Source: Caenorhabditis elegans (taxonomy: Eukaryota > Nematoda > Chromadorea > Rhabditida > Rhabditidae). Taken from it: a stretch of DNA of 64,000 bases. A program made the position numbers and the translations under genes. Shown here piece after piece: positions 11,939 through 24,745 of the stretch. The stretch's first letter is position 1, and the number at the start of each line of letters is the position of its first letter. The stretch lies in the NCBI RefSeq assembly GCF_000002985.6, contig NC_003284.9, positions 17,484,001 to 17,548,000 on the forward strand, given 5' to 3'. The notes beneath the pieces were generated by a model, which did no database searches, had not been told where the DNA came from, and saw nothing but the letters and a program-made list of their open reading frames with translations.

Positions 11939-14136
11939 CAAAAAATTGCGAAATTTTTTTTTGTTAAAAGAAATAGAATACTACATTTTTGATGAATAAT
12001 GAGCCAAAACAAGTCTGCTTTTTACTGCAGTGAAATCTGTTTTATATAGTAAAGCAAGAAATTATTTGAGGAATGTGAATAACAAAAGTTAAGTATAAGG
12101 TTTTGAATGTATTCCTCTGAAATTAGATTTTGTTGTTTTTTTATATTATTAAATTTGTTACAAATAATCACTGGACTGCATTTCAAGGTAAGAAGTATAG
12201 CGCGAAAATGGAATCGAAAAGTTATCTGTGAATTACAATATTTGAGCTATAATTGTAGATTGGAAAAGTCATTATGTACTGATTAAAAATAATCAAATTT
12301 TTTTTTGAAATTTAATAATGTCTTCTAATTTGAAAAAAAAAACATAGTAAGGTGTGATACCACTGAAGGACAGTTAAAAACTTTTTTTTTTTAACTTTTT
12401 AGTAAATTCTACTGAAATTCAAAATTTTTAGAACCAAAAGGCGTTTGCTGTACAGAAAAAAATTATTAGAATTTATATTAACACTTGGAACTTTAAATTT
12501 CTGATACATGAGAAGATATTCCGTTATATAAAATAGTGACATTTTCAATTCTAGTACAACCGCACAGAAAATGAGTCTGTTTTCGTGATCTCTTCCAATT
12601 ATGCTAATTTGGAATTGTTATGTACAAAAACTCTTCAAACGACTAACTCTTGAACTAAAAAACGGAAAATATATAAATCGAGGTTTTTATGAGTAGAGTC
12701 ATTAAGAACATTAGAGGAGGTATTTATTGTTTTTTTTAATGGTTTGGAACTTCTTTTTTTGAATTTTCAGACAAAGTTTATACATGTTTACTGTTATAGT
12801 TTGGTTTTTTTTTAAACAAAATTCTCGAAAGAAAATTACCCGACCGAATTATTCTGAATGCACAATAAGGAAGAAACAGATAGGTGCAAGTGTTTTCTGG
12901 GATACATATCCAGAACATACTGAGCAAACAAGAAAAGACAAGAGAAAAGAGCAACAGTGTGTAGATGAATGGAAAATGAAACAGCTTTCTTCAATTTTCT
13001 GCAGCCACCAACACTACCACTACAAGCAAAAACGAAGATTGGAAATTGACGAAAGAGCAGAAGAAATGAGAGGAAAACGATGATGGAATCGCGGTGGCAA
13101 CATTTGGGTGCATTTTGAGATTTGAATTCGAGACATGAAGCGGATATTGAAAATGTGACGATTTTCTTAGTCATTTACGGCGTCTCGGCAAGCTCCTCTC
13201 CAAAATTGAAAATCACACAATGCATTGAAAACATTTTGGAGTCTAGGGAAATTATTTATAAATTATTTTTTTGTGCAAGTAGAGAAAAAAAAATCTAAAA
13301 ACTAGTTTCTTTGGTAGCTGAAATGTTTCTCTACATAACTGATGAAATAAACCCCTGCCTTTTTTTGATTTCAAGTAGTAACATATACACATACTTGTGA
13401 AGCTGTACTGAATATAATTGGAGTATTACGTCTACAAAAACAGAAATCTTGTAGTTAAATTGATACAAAATTGCAAAAACAGAAGAAAAATCTGGGCGGT
13501 GTCATTTTTCCAAAATTTTATTGAAAATGTTTTCCAATTGCTCGTGCAATTGCAATCAAGGTAATATACATGAAAAACAAAAAAAAGAAATATTTGTGCT
13601 AAATTGGATTTAATCCAACAGGCTAGATTTCAAAATCCAACATTTTTATAATCCAACAGGCTAGATTTTAAAATTTTCAAATGTTTTGATAACAAAAAAA
13701 AAGAAAAAAAAAGAGAAAGTCATTAAAAACGAATTTAATTGTTATTAATAGAAAAACATGTTTGGGTGATTTTACTACAGATATCCTATTGAAAAATTGA
13801 TGTTTTATAAAAGATTGAAAACAAGCTAATTTGGTGGTGACTAGTAACTGAGTATGGTGATAATCATTTATAATCGAACGAATTCCACAATTCAAGAACA
13901 AAAGCTTCAAAAAATTTTCAGAATGACGGGGTATTCATTCTGAGCACCACAAAATGCGTGGATCTAGACAACTTGTTTTTCTCATTCAAGCGATAATTTA
14001 ATTTTCAGAGAATTTCTGGTCTGAAAACTTTTCTATTTTTTATTCCCGAACGCGTTCTCATTGGATTTTTCGTTTGCTTACTGTTTTTTCTCACAATTTT
14101 GACAGTATTTCATACATATTGTGAGAAACTTAGGGC
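11939..14136. other. Intergenic, AT-rich, no gene supported
   Basis: Frames at 12784-13083 (plus) and 13174-12836 (minus) overlap in a purine/pyrimidine-biased stretch and have no splice support. I see nothing else beyond simple A/T runs and one short tandem copy listed separately. Confidence 0.5.
13611..13668. repeat. Two 20-nt direct copies, 38-nt period
   Basis: The 20-mer 'taatccaacaggctagattt' occurs at 13611-13630 and 13649-13668. Confidence 0.85.
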
Positions 14137-14180
14137 TGCGCGGCAATCGGAAATTTTCGGCAATCGGCAATTGCCGCGCA
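14137..14180. repeat. Palindromic 'tgcgcggcaat / attgccgcgca' hairpin
   Basis: Inverted arms at about 14137-14147 and 14170-14180 enclose 'cggaaattttcggcaatcggca'-like sequence. The cggcaat word repeats inside it, as in dispersed worm palindromes. Confidence 0.7.
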
Positions 14181-17006
14181 CCCCTGCTTAGAACTACAAA
14201 ACATTGCGAATAGTTTTTATTGTTGGTTTCAATTGTTTCAATTGTTTCAATGTTTCAATTGGATGTGAAATCAGTTTGAAAATTTCCAATTTTTGAGACC
14301 TTATGGAAAAAATGCCAAGTTCCGGTAATACATGGCTAGCGGTTTGCAAAAAATAAGGAAGTTGGTATTTTCAAAAACAAAACTAAAAAGCTATATCAAA
14401 AATCATAAAAATTGGCTGGCTAGTCATGGCGTGCATAACGAGATCAGAACTTCAATTTCAGAAAACTGGGTTGATATGTCATGTTTTGTAAAATAATAAT
14501 GTCTCTGGGTTTTTCTGTTCAAATTTTCTTATAAAGATTCAGACAAAAAAGGTAAAACGGTACACGTAAAACCAACGCCATGTGGTGCCAAAAAAAATCG
14601 AATATCACACATTGTTAAACTTTTCTAAACATTTTTGAGAGGCAATAACTTAGTTTTTGCAACTTTTTCTAAAAACTATACGTAGCACTGTCACATGCTC
14701 AGACCACTATGATGTTAAATTACTATTATCGAAACCTAAGTAGACCATAATGTATATTTTCGAAAGTAATTTTTTATCGGTGATTTTCAAAAAGTGGAAA
14801 AAATTGAGATTTCTACAATTTTCAAAAATCAAATACGATTTTTAAAATATTTGGTTACTGTTGTTCCATTAGCATGTTTCAAAACATTCTTCTCAAATTT
14901 GCGTAATAATTTGCACATAAAAATAATAGCAAATGAGACAAAGAAAATTAGAAAATAAATAGGAAATATCGGCGTGGAGTTTGAAGAATTCCAAACCGAG
15001 TGTGGGCAAAAAAAGCATCAAAAATAGAGAAAGAATGTACGTCAAATATCAAATAATCTGGATAATATTCTAAGAGGATGGATCACCATTCAAAAGAATT
15101 GAATTGGGAGCTAAGCCTAACTATGAGCTTTACCAGCATAACCCAAGAAATTTTGAGATATGCTCCTAGAGCAAGAGCTTTTTTTGCGTTTCACTTTGAA
15201 ACGATAAAACTTTGAAACTGAAAATCTAACTTTATTTAAATTATATAAATAAATACCATAGAATTCACAAAATAAAAAATGTATAACTTTACGGAATTGT
15301 TCAAAAATCCTCCCTCCCACATTTTTTACCACTGCCGAAAAGTACTTTTTCTCTAATATTTTATTCACTACTCGTGGAATTATAAAATAATCGGTTCATT
15401 TTTGGATACTTTCGGAAAATTAGAACACCAATTGGAAAAGAATGAAACTATACTATCAAATTCATGCAAATTCATGAAACAATGGAGGAGAGGAAAGTGG
15501 AAAAGCAAATAAACTACCGCCACACTGATATAAAAAAGCGACAATAAATCAGAAAAATAGATTAAAAACATAGTGGAGAGCAAGGAATTATAGTTAAACA
15601 CAAAAACCAAATTGTTCTTTGAAGTTGAAAACAAAACTTATTTTGTTTAGAAATTGGTAGGTGTAAGTTTTTGGTATAAGATATTCATCTATTCATCACG
15701 CATTCTATGAAATGATAGGTTTTAATCAGAATACATCGAAACATAGTGACAATCTGCAAAATGGATAAACAAAAAAAACAGAAGATCAGTTAGGGAATAT
15801 TATGTTTCGGCAAATTATAAAGGTTGAAAAACATTGCAGGGCGACTTATGCATTTTTTTAAACAAACAGTTTTCTCTATAAGTTAACAAATTTCACTCTA
15901 ACGGGACTTCTATTTTGCTCATATTGTAAAACTGAAAGTACCGCGAAAAAGTTCAAGCCGTACTGAAGCTTTATACAATTTTTTAGATGTTCGGTAAGTT
16001 TTTAATTATGCAAAGAACAGTAAGTGCAGTCTGGATTCACTTTAATGCATTAATTTACTATGTAATTTACTTTTTAAAAAAATATTTTAACATAATACAT
16101 TTTTTAATTTTTATACCTTTGTGAGTTTTCAAACGAATAAATTGCAAAATTTCAATGATCATTTTTGAAATAAATGCTGATTGTTCGGATTTTTGTGTGT
16201 TTTACTCATATTTTTGTAGTTCTCAACTAGTGTTATGAATAGTGTTATGAATACATGGTTTCCTGGAAAGTGATGATCTTTTTTGTAATCTAAGTTGAAT
16301 TTTCTTTCTGAAAATTCAACTAGAACGACTTTATTTAACTTTCTCATCCATTTTAAAAATAAAGGTCAAATGCCGAAATTTCTAGATTTTCTCCGAGTCA
16401 TGCTGATGGAATTAAAAAATTTGCGGGGGATGCCTAGAAGAAACATTCAGGAGGTGCGGGGACTCTTGAAAACTAACTAAGAACGCACTTTCACACGGAC
16501 TCAGCTGTATGTTTTGTGCGTATTCCTTGGCTTCTCGAGGTGATTTTTAAAAAGTAAAGCCTAGAGGTGTCAAGGGCTTCTGCTAATTTGAAAATGGTGA
16601 AAAGGGCAAGGGCTTAAAATAGTATTTTTGGGAGGAATGGGGATTTGCTGAAAAAGCAACAAAAACTTCAATCGACAGTTGCTAAATTTTGTGCTTTGTC
16701 ATAGATTTTCCAAAAATGCCAACAATAACCTGACATTTTATGTTCTTTATAGAACAGAAAACAAGCAAGTTGCAATTCATGATAAGTAGTATTGGCTAAA
16801 AAAAAAGTCGAATCAATTCTCACCAAAAACCGTGGCGTATTTCAGACCATGTTTTATCTGCGAGTTTCTGAAAATTTATAAGAATGTTAAAATATTGATT
16901 TTTTGAAGTATGAATTTTTCCCTCCGTGTTGCTGTTGTAATGATTTAGGAAATAATTCCTTTAATCTGTATGAGTTCTGAACGGTTTATTTTTTCACACC
17001 AGCAGC
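14181..17006. other. Intergenic, AT-rich, no gene seen
   Basis: Only short chance frames (15117-15634 minus, 16159-16480 both strands). It holds one local tandem (agtgttatgaat twice, about 16211-16236) and a perfect small hairpin listed separately. Confidence 0.5.
16294..16320. other. Perfect 11-bp hairpin
   Basis: GTTGAATTTTC, a 5-base loop (tttct), then GAAAATTCAAC. It is too short for a miRNA precursor and has no T-run on one side that would mark a terminator. Confidence 0.6.
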
Positions 17007-18097
17007 TTAAAGGTGGTGTACCGAAATCTGGGAAATATTTTTAAATGACTCCAAATTTTCCCCTGATTCCGAATATCTATGTGAAAAAATTCAAAAAAAT
17101 TTCCCTGATTTTATATTTGAGCTTGAATTCGTGATTTTCATTTGTGCACTCGTGATATTTTTCAAACGCAAAAAGTTGCCGCGCTACGACACTCCGCTAA
17201 ACAGTGCTCGCTTGTGTAGATTTACGGGATTTATTTTCCCATTTATTTAATTTCCTTCAGATTTCACGGTTTTTCACCGTTTTTTCTCCAGTTTTTGCCG
17301 AAATGTTCGAGATTATTTATGAGGAGAGCAAAGAGAAGTGGAATATAAAGAAAATTTATTAAAACAACACAATAAATCGACAGAAAACATCTCGGAAAAT
17401 TATTCGACAGGAAGCGTTGTTTCAGCGGCGAAGATGGTTGAAGTTGATCGGAAATCTGAAAACTCGGAAGTTTTATTGATTATGTTGGTGTTCGTAAATG
17501 AAATTTCAATTGTTAAAAGAATACACATATTTTAATTATATTTTTCTTCGGCATTGCTGCAAAACAGAGTAATTGTGAGATTTCTTGACAGTTTGTTAAT
17601 TAAATTAAGAAAAGCGGTATGATAATTTTCAATTTAACCTTTTAACAAGTGAATACTTACTTTTAATCCGTTTCTGTTGCCGATCATCCTGAAACTGGGT
17701 GATTTTGCTGTTCTGTCTGAAAAATCCGATTTCAAGTGATTAAATTAGCGTTTTTACAACAAAATTAAGTTCAATTGACTCAAACACGTGTTAAGAAAAG
17801 AATATCGGCAAAAACTGGAGAAAAAACGGTGAAAAACCGTGAAATCTGAAGGAAATTAAATAAATGGGAAAATAAATCCCGTAAATCTACACAAGCGAGC
17901 ACTGTTTAGCGGAGTGTCGTAGCGCGGCAACTTTTTGCGTTTGAAAAATATCACGAGTGCACAAATGAAAATCACGAATTCAAGCTCAAATATAAAATCA
18001 GGGAAATTTTTTTGAATTTTTTCACATAGATATTCGGAATCAGGGGAAAATTTGGAGTCATTTGAAAATATTTCCCAGATCGGTACACCACCTTTAA
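17007..18097. mobile_element. Foldback element with 295-bp arms (PALTTTAAA-like palindrome family)
   Basis: Left arm about 17007-17302 and right arm about 17804-18097 are inverted copies, beginning TTAAAGGTGGTGTACCG at both ends, with a TTTAAA-like border. Inside the arms is the 'gtgtagatttacggg' word common in C. elegans repeats. The loop (17303-17803) is not self-complementary and has only a 65-codon frame of no recognised kin. A non-autonomous DNA transposon is inferred. The 92-codon minus frame 18134-17856 is just the right arm read through. Confidence 0.85.
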
Positions 18098-18993
18098 AGA
18101 TATTCTTTTTTTGTTTTGAAATTAAATCCATCATTTCGAAAACATTCCCCTAGTTTGGCTTTCCATGCTTGTTTGAACGTTTATAAATGCCGACCGAAAC
18201 TATATAAATAAGTTTTTTTTTCCGGTGATTCTCACAAAAATTTTTTTTCAAGTTTCTGGCAATTCGGGGACAAATTTATTCAGTTAAAAAAAAATCAAAC
18301 TTGATATTATTGTAATCTTAACACTTTTCTCAAAAAATGTCAAGATACAGTCGTTTCAAATGGTCATAAATTGACCCGAAATATGTCGGCCGCTGTGTCT
18401 TTTGTCACATTGAAGATAACGTTTCAATTTTCTTAAATATGTAAACAAGTGTTTTTCCTCAATTTCTAAAAATGTGGTTTGTTTGAATCACAAATTCTTT
18501 TCATACTTTCACCATTTCAAAACCGATTGTGTTCTACGTCTCGTGACACATTTATTATCAACATATCATATACTTTCATAAAGTGCATGTTTTGAGCAAT
18601 TAATTTGACAGTCCTCAGCTCAGATTGACAAAAAGTGTATAGTGAACGAAGTGTTACATATTTCCCTGTCAGCCGATCTTTGAGAAACTAGTTGTTTACA
18701 GTGTTCGATTGAAACATATGTTTGGGTGTATGATGAATTTATTTTTGAATGGCAATCTGTGATTCATTGTAACTCGAAATTGATTTTTTGTTTGACTTTC
18801 CTTTTTCATGTTTCCAAAATCAATTTTTCGACGCTTTCGTTGAAATTTATTGCATCTCACACTTCGATGTTGTTCAATTATTCAATTATGTTTTTTGATC
18901 TCATTAACAGTTGAAATAACAGTTTAAAAAAGTTATTTGAAATAGAGGAGCTTATATTCATAATACTAATTGCTATGTTTCTATTATTATGTA
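18098..18993. other. Intergenic, no gene seen
   Basis: AT-rich filler between two foldback elements; short frames only. Confidence 0.5.
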
Positions 18994-19859
18994 GGTCTCC
19001 AAATAAGTTCCGGGTCACAATTGATAGCTTTGTTCGCCGCGTATCGATTTTCTTGAAACTGTGGGAATTTATCTTACCAACCCTGATCTTTCACTTGACA
19101 ATAGTCACAAAATTTTTTGGCCGCCCAAAATGCCCTAATTTGGAGTCAATTTTTTATCTTGCTTTTTTTCAACTTTGAATTAAGATTTGTGTGCGGACTT
19201 TGTTTTGTTTAGAATACATTGTAAGAAAACAACAAAAAATTTGAAAAAATCAGTTCAAAGGGTTTTTTTTGTTGGTCGTTAAAAAATTTTGTCGAAAATT
19301 CTTGGTTTTTTGATACAAACATAATGTAACCATTTGCAAACTATTTTTACACATACAAAACATTTAAATTTTGTTCGATACACGGAAATGATAATAGATA
19401 ACATAATTTTTTCGGAGAATTTTTGAGTTATTCGAGTATTTCTTGAGATCCCAATTTAAAACACAAATGTTTTATACGGGTGAAAATAGTTTACACTTGG
19501 CTATATCATTTTTATATGAAAAATCAAGAATTTTCGACAAAATTTTTTTGAAGATTTTTAACGACCTATCAAAAAAGATTTTTGGACGGATTTTTTTTCA
19601 AACTTTTGTAGTTTTCTTGTCAAGTAAAAAACAAAAGCAAAACCCGCACACAAACCTTAACTCAAAGCTGAAAAGAAGCAAGATCCGAAAAATGTCTGAA
19701 AAAATGGCTCCGAGGTAGGGCACTTCTGGTGGTCAAAAAAAATTGTGACTATTGTCAAATAAAAGATCATGGTTGATATCATATATTCCCACAGTTTCAA
19801 AAAAAAATCGATGAGGCGAAAAAAGTTATGATTTTTGACCCGGAACTTATTTGGAGACC
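18994..19859. mobile_element. Tc1/mariner-type MITE, near-complete palindrome, 866 bp
   Basis: Flanked by TA on both sides (18992-18993 and 19860-19861). Ends are inverted copies of GGTCTCCAAATAAGTTCCGG. Complementarity continues inward (for example 'caagaattttcgac' against 'gtcgaaaattcttgg', and 'gtgtgcgg' against 'cccgcacac') almost to the centre near 19430, but with many mismatches, so it is older than the 54-kb element. No transposase frame. TA target duplication points to Tc1/mariner mobilisation. Confidence 0.85.
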
Positions 19860-19861
19860 TA

Positions 19862-20601
19862 ATATATTTAAAATTATACACTAATTCTGATATTTCTAAA
19901 ATTTCTATAAGTAGTTATTACTTTTTAAGTAAGAAAAGGTGTCTCTCCAAGTTTTAATAACGTTTTATTTTTCAATTAATGTGACCTTCCTATTTGACTT
20001 GCACTTTATTACTATTGCATCTGAAACACCTTCCAAAAATCAGTCATGTTTACCCAATTAGTTTTGCCCTCAACTTTTTGTTGCATGTCGGTCTCAATAA
20101 TTCCAATACACGGTCAATGTTTTTTGTGTTTATTTTAAAATAACTTTTTGCTAACTTACCATAAGGTTAAAGATGTTGTATTTTTGTTAAAATAAATCAC
20201 AGTTTATTTTTAATTCAGTGATTTTTTTTTATAAACGACAGCCTGAGTATTTTTTCAAATAAATAATTAAATGGCTTGATTGTTAGTTTTCACCAAAATT
20301 TTGTTCCACATTTATTAGTATTTTTCAAATCAAATTTTCAAAATCATTTTTTTCTAATTGTAGATCCAAATCCTTTTTTGTTTGGAAATGTTGTGATTTT
20401 TTCGTTTCACATTCTGTTTACAAAAGTGTAAACAACAATATTTCCCAATATTTTCATTTCTTCAAATTCCTTATCACACTCTAAATGTAAATATTTTGCG
20501 AAAATAGTTTGAACGTCCCTATTCCAATTTTCCATCCAGCTTTTTTTTTAATTCTTGGAAACATTCTGGTGCCAGATACACACTTCATGGTCACTGCTCA
20601 C
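19862..20601. other. Intergenic, no gene seen
   Basis: AT-rich sequence following the MITE; no exon candidates. Confidence 0.45.
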
Positions 20602-20738
20602 TTGTGCTGAAATTGTAAACAATTTCTCGTCAAGCGAAATGAGATTATTCGCGTCGCGTATTTGACGGCGGCCGGCAGCAGCCAGCAGGGAGCAGAGAAA
20701 GATGGCGAAAATGATACTTGGACACTGTTCAAAGGTCA
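20602..20738 (-). CDS. Orphan exon candidate with a signal-peptide-like segment
   Basis: A segment bounded by an acceptor (TTTCTAG before 20738) and a donor (GTGAGC after 20602). Read with two leading bases it encodes TFEQCPSIIFAIFLCSLLAAAG, then a dibasic RR and a polar stretch ending FTISAQ. Codons are GC-ending (CTC, CTG, GCC, CGC) in AT-rich surroundings, which argues against chance. The hydrophobic core followed by small residues looks like a signal peptide, with possible processing at RR. There is no in-frame ATG in the exon, so the start must lie in an upstream exon I could not find, and no downstream exon was found either. It could be a pseudogene fragment. Confidence 0.3.
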
Positions 20739-21839
20739 CTAGAAACTATGAAAATAAGAGTGGAGTCTTTGGTGTTTGATGCTTTAAACATGTGGTTTTT
20801 TCTTGTTGTTTTTCTGGACGTTGGAGATTATCTTGAAAGAGTTTCTCAAAAATATTGCGTGTAGTTTAAGTTTGATCCTTGATTTTTCAGATAGTCCAAG
20901 GATCTTGAAACCTCAGTTTGATTCAAGTGAAACACAGTTTGCTTTTTGTTCCAAATATTTGCTCACTGACTATTGTCTGACAAATTTGCAGTCTAATAAT
21001 ATAAATGTTTCGCACAATGTACATTGTGCAGCGTACTGGTTGATTTTGTCTGTTTTTTGCAGCTGGAAATTATAATTAGAATTTCGAAATTTGTATAAAA
21101 TAAATTTAGCATGTTTTCAAATCTTGGAAAAATCAACTTTTTTTAAAAATTCTATTTTGGCAGTATGATCTATCAAAGTTAAAAAAAATCAGGTACAAAT
21201 TAAAATTAAATACCCAAAATTTCAAAATTCGTATCGTTTTGAGGGAGCTGAAAGTGATGTCTATATACCGATGGATTGCAAGAAAAGCAATTTTAAGTAA
21301 TTTTAAACGTCAAATTGAGATTTCTATAAATTAGAACCAAAAACCGAAAAATGCTACCAAAAAATGAGGAATTGCTCCAAAAAGTATTTTGCTAAATTAT
21401 GACTATTTCAGAGACGTTTTTAAGTGAAAAAAAAACATTCTGGAAGCTTTTCAAGAATTGTGATTTTGTTTCATATCTAACATGGTCATGGAGAAATGAG
21501 ATTTTTTACAATTATTTTATTTTGTCTTCAAAAATGCTTACACAATGCTTACAGGAACAAATCAATAAATTCCCAAAGTCAACCATCCAAGTTGTGTTCT
21601 GACATTATTAAAACATAATTTTATAGTTTGTGGTTTGTTCGGAACACTTGATCTTCTGACCATTCATGTCCATCCACTAGATATCTCAATTGTCCTCATC
21701 CTCCGCCGTAACGTGTTTTGTATTGTACTCGAAAAGTCCCTGTTTCTAAAATTATCCAGTGCGCGGGGGTGTCTAACAACTCGAAACATGGGAAGGTTAG
21801 TTTGTTATAAAATTTGATCGAAATGTGCCTGCAAAATTA
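20739..21839. other. Intergenic, no gene supported
   Basis: Frames 20803-21075, 21399-21602 and 21635-21817 have AT-driven composition and no matching splice sites. One perfect palindrome is listed separately. Confidence 0.45.
21012..21029. promoter_or_regulatory. Perfect 18-bp palindrome GCACAATGTACATTGTGC
   Basis: Exact dyad symmetry without a loop. Such a site could bind a dimeric factor, but its role is unknown and it may be chance. Confidence 0.35.
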
Positions 21840-22145
21840 GAGAAAAAAAGATAGAGAGAGAGAAAGAGTTTCCCCATTTTCCCTCATTTTCTCTGCCTGT
21901 CTCCTCACTCTACACACTGTGCCCGTGCTAAGAGACCAAACACCAGGTGACGTAAAATCTTCGGGGGTCCTCTCCTTCGGCGGCGGCGAAAAATGGGCGA
22001 GAGAATGGAGAGGAGCTGGAGACGGCAGAGATGCTAGTGGAATCGATGAATCGAGGAATAGTGTGTATGTCAACGTGTTTGCAACATGGAAAAGTTCGAA
22101 GAAAAAGAAGAAGAAGATTGGCACCCGGCAAGTTCTCTAAATGAA
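21840..22145. promoter_or_regulatory. GC-rich candidate promoter or untranslated exon
   Basis: A (GA)-rich run, then a pyrimidine-rich block, then CACCAGGTGACGTAA (about 21941; overlapping E-box-like and CRE-like words), GGCGGCGGCG (about 21978) and GA-rich sequence. All three frames are open for some distance on both strands, which reflects composition rather than coding. The association with the receptor gene 14 kb downstream is inferred only from the lack of any nearer gene. Confidence 0.3.
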
Positions 22146-24290
22146 TTATTGAACTTGGCTCTCTGGGAGGGCACGTGTCAATAGGCAGAGAATCGCTAGT
22201 AAATTTAGTCCACCATAGATCAGAGGGGGGTTTTTTTGTTGTTGTTCTCTTTTTTCTTTCTGCGTCCTTCTTTTTTGCCTTTTGCCATGACAGTGTTTAC
22301 TGCCTGTTTGCCTTTTGTTTTCGATTTTTGTACTTTTTATTTTTAGATTTTTTAGATCCACCTTGTTTCTTTTTCTTTTTTTCAAAGCAATATCTCAGTC
22401 TGAGCTTTCACAAAAATATGAATGGTATTGTAGCTGTACGCGAAAATTGAAAATTCTATCTATTACTATTTGAAACGTGAAATTAACTTGCATATTTATT
22501 GAAAATTAGCTTAAAATACATAAAACAGTTTCAAACAGTGCCATGATAATTTTTACATATGGTTAAATATTTTGTTGATCTGACTAAAACACCTAAAAAA
22601 TTAAACATTAAAAAATTGTGTTTTTTTTAGTTTTTTTACTTGAAAATTTTCAATTTCATTTTTCTCTTTGCCATTTTGATTTTTTCTTCACCTCTTTTTC
22701 ATTTCTGCTCCTAAAATAATGTGTGATTTTTAACTCTCCTCTAGCTTTATTTTTTTAGTTTTAAACTTTAAATGTTATACTTCATGCTTATTGTATGCTA
22801 CTTAGTGAATGAATCAAATATGAATTATTCCGGAAATGTTTTGATAAGTAAAAAATTGATGGTAAATTCAGAAAGCTTTAATTTTTTTGGCATATTCACG
22901 TTCAAACATTTTGGACATTTTGATTTTTTTCCAAATGTTCAGAATTTATTTTGCATTCAAACTCTGTACTCTTTCTCAACAGTTTTTCTTTAATTTTGTT
23001 CTAGAAGTTTCAAACTTCTCCATAAATTATAGAACATTCCTTTAAGTTTTTTTAAACTTTCTATTGGCCACACGTTTAAAAACTGAATATAATTCCAATT
23101 CTGTGCTTTGTACCAATTTCCGACCCCTCTGCTATTCTGTCAGATCAAAAATCACAAACTGTTGATATTGTTCAGTTGAATGGCGTCTGTCGACGTGTAT
23201 ATGTATGTGTCGAAAACGTCCATACAGGCAGGTTTTTGGTGTTTTCAATGCGATTTATACTTTGATTTTTTGGTAATTTAGGTGAAATGATGAGTAGGCC
23301 AATTGGAGAAATACTCGGTATTCTTTTCTTTGTTTAAATTACGTTTTTGTCAACTTTCAATTTTTGAAATAAAAAACTCGAGGTTTATGAAATGTTCAAC
23401 TCATAGAAAGATTTAAAACCTGTAAGTTAACATTTAACTATTAGCCTAAAAATAGTCCAGAAAGCTCAAATAGTTAAACTCATAATTATAATTTTCAGAA
23501 GTTTGGTACTTGTGTAGTTTACGTGGCCCGAGGATGTTAACTATTTTGAAAGGTTTGCATGTCTTTTTTACTATATCAGGCTTAAGATTGGCAAATTTCT
23601 GATCTAAAAATACGAATCAATTTCACGTTGCGATTAAATCATCATTTCAAAAAAATAGAAAGGAAAATGTATGGAAGAATTTTTTGAGCCAGATACACAA
23701 GAACCAAAAGTTTAAAACAAATTTTTGAAGCTCTTCGAAATTCTTCAATAAGGATGTATTTTGTGTGTAAGCCAGATTTTGCTCATTCTTTACCAACAGC
23801 AGTTTTAAAATGTTCAGTATATATATTTTTTAATTGTTTTAAAGTACTGACACTTGAAAACTTAAAAATATTCAAATTGAGCGAAATTACCCTTTTTTTA
23901 AATATATATCGAACAGTGTTAAAATTCTCCTTTTTTTGTCTGTATAATTACATTTTACTTTTTTTTAGTCTACCTAAATTTTTCAAAAAGATTTCAATAG
24001 ACGTCTTGAAAGATCTCCTCATTTCGAAATTCGCTATACTGGGGGTATTTAAAGTACTTATGTTGACATTGCATTTTCAATCTAAAATCAACTGTTTCAA
24101 ACTTTTTTCATGCGAGCTGAACACAATCCCCCAACCCCACCCCCTTCCGTTGTCCGGCATTTTGTGCAGTAACTCTCTCCTTCATTCAATCTTTTGATTC
24201 ATTTATGCTAATTTAGGTGTTTGACTACCTTTTATTGTTATTATTCTAATACTATTCTCTAGTTTTCCGAGATAACATCTTCGGGCCTTC
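22146..24290. other. Intergenic, T-rich, no gene supported
   Basis: Long frames here (22175-22450, 23754-24197) are F/L/C-rich translations of T-rich DNA with no coding signature. Confidence 0.5.
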
Positions 24291-24745
24291 AAAAGACCTC
24301 CCCACACCATCAGCTCAGTTTTCCCGCAGCCACCGCAGCAATTCATCTTCTTTTCCGAATTCCAAAACCTTACTGTCGGGAGTAAGAAAATCGCCAGTCA
24401 GATTTATTCATTGCCTTTCTTTAAAACCGTTTGTTTCATTAGTTGTCCTTCGTTTCTCGACACCCGCCTGCCGGCCGCCGTCGCCTCTCGGGGCGACGGT
24501 TTTATGTATTCACATTGTATTTGAGTACGGGGCGAGATGGTAGAGACAAACGGCCCTGTCCGTTGTTTAACCAGCAGAACTACAAGGGTTAACAGAGACA
24601 TTTTGTAAGTGCTGCTGAATACGACAAGACATGGAACACAACACAAAACAGTGACATTGGGAACGGAGAGCAGCGGCTCAGCGGACCGCCGCCTGGGAAA
24701 AACGGTGCAGAATGAAGTGCAAACTGATGCTCGTCGGCTCAAGTA
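24291..24745. promoter_or_regulatory. GC-rich block with exon-like pieces, undetermined
   Basis: Composition rises sharply (GCCGGCCGCCGTCGCC with CGGGGCGACGG near 24471-24500). On the plus strand an acceptor (TTCCCGCAG, 24329) and a donor (GGGA-GTAAGA, 24381) enclose 52 bases, the shape of a short untranslated exon. A 112-codon minus frame (24742-24404) runs through the block but is Ser/Arg/Val-rich without domain features. Promoter or non-coding exon is the more likely reading. Confidence 0.3.

Noticed and set aside
16294..16320. MicroRNA precursor
   Set aside because: An 11-bp stem with a 5-base loop is too short, and no known miRNA seed was recognised.
17856..18134. 92-codon minus frame
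   Set aside because: It is the right arm of the foldback element read through; the left arm gives a related sequence.
19443..19881. Frames on both strands at 19.4-19.9 kb
   Set aside because: They fall within the palindromic MITE and reflect its symmetry.
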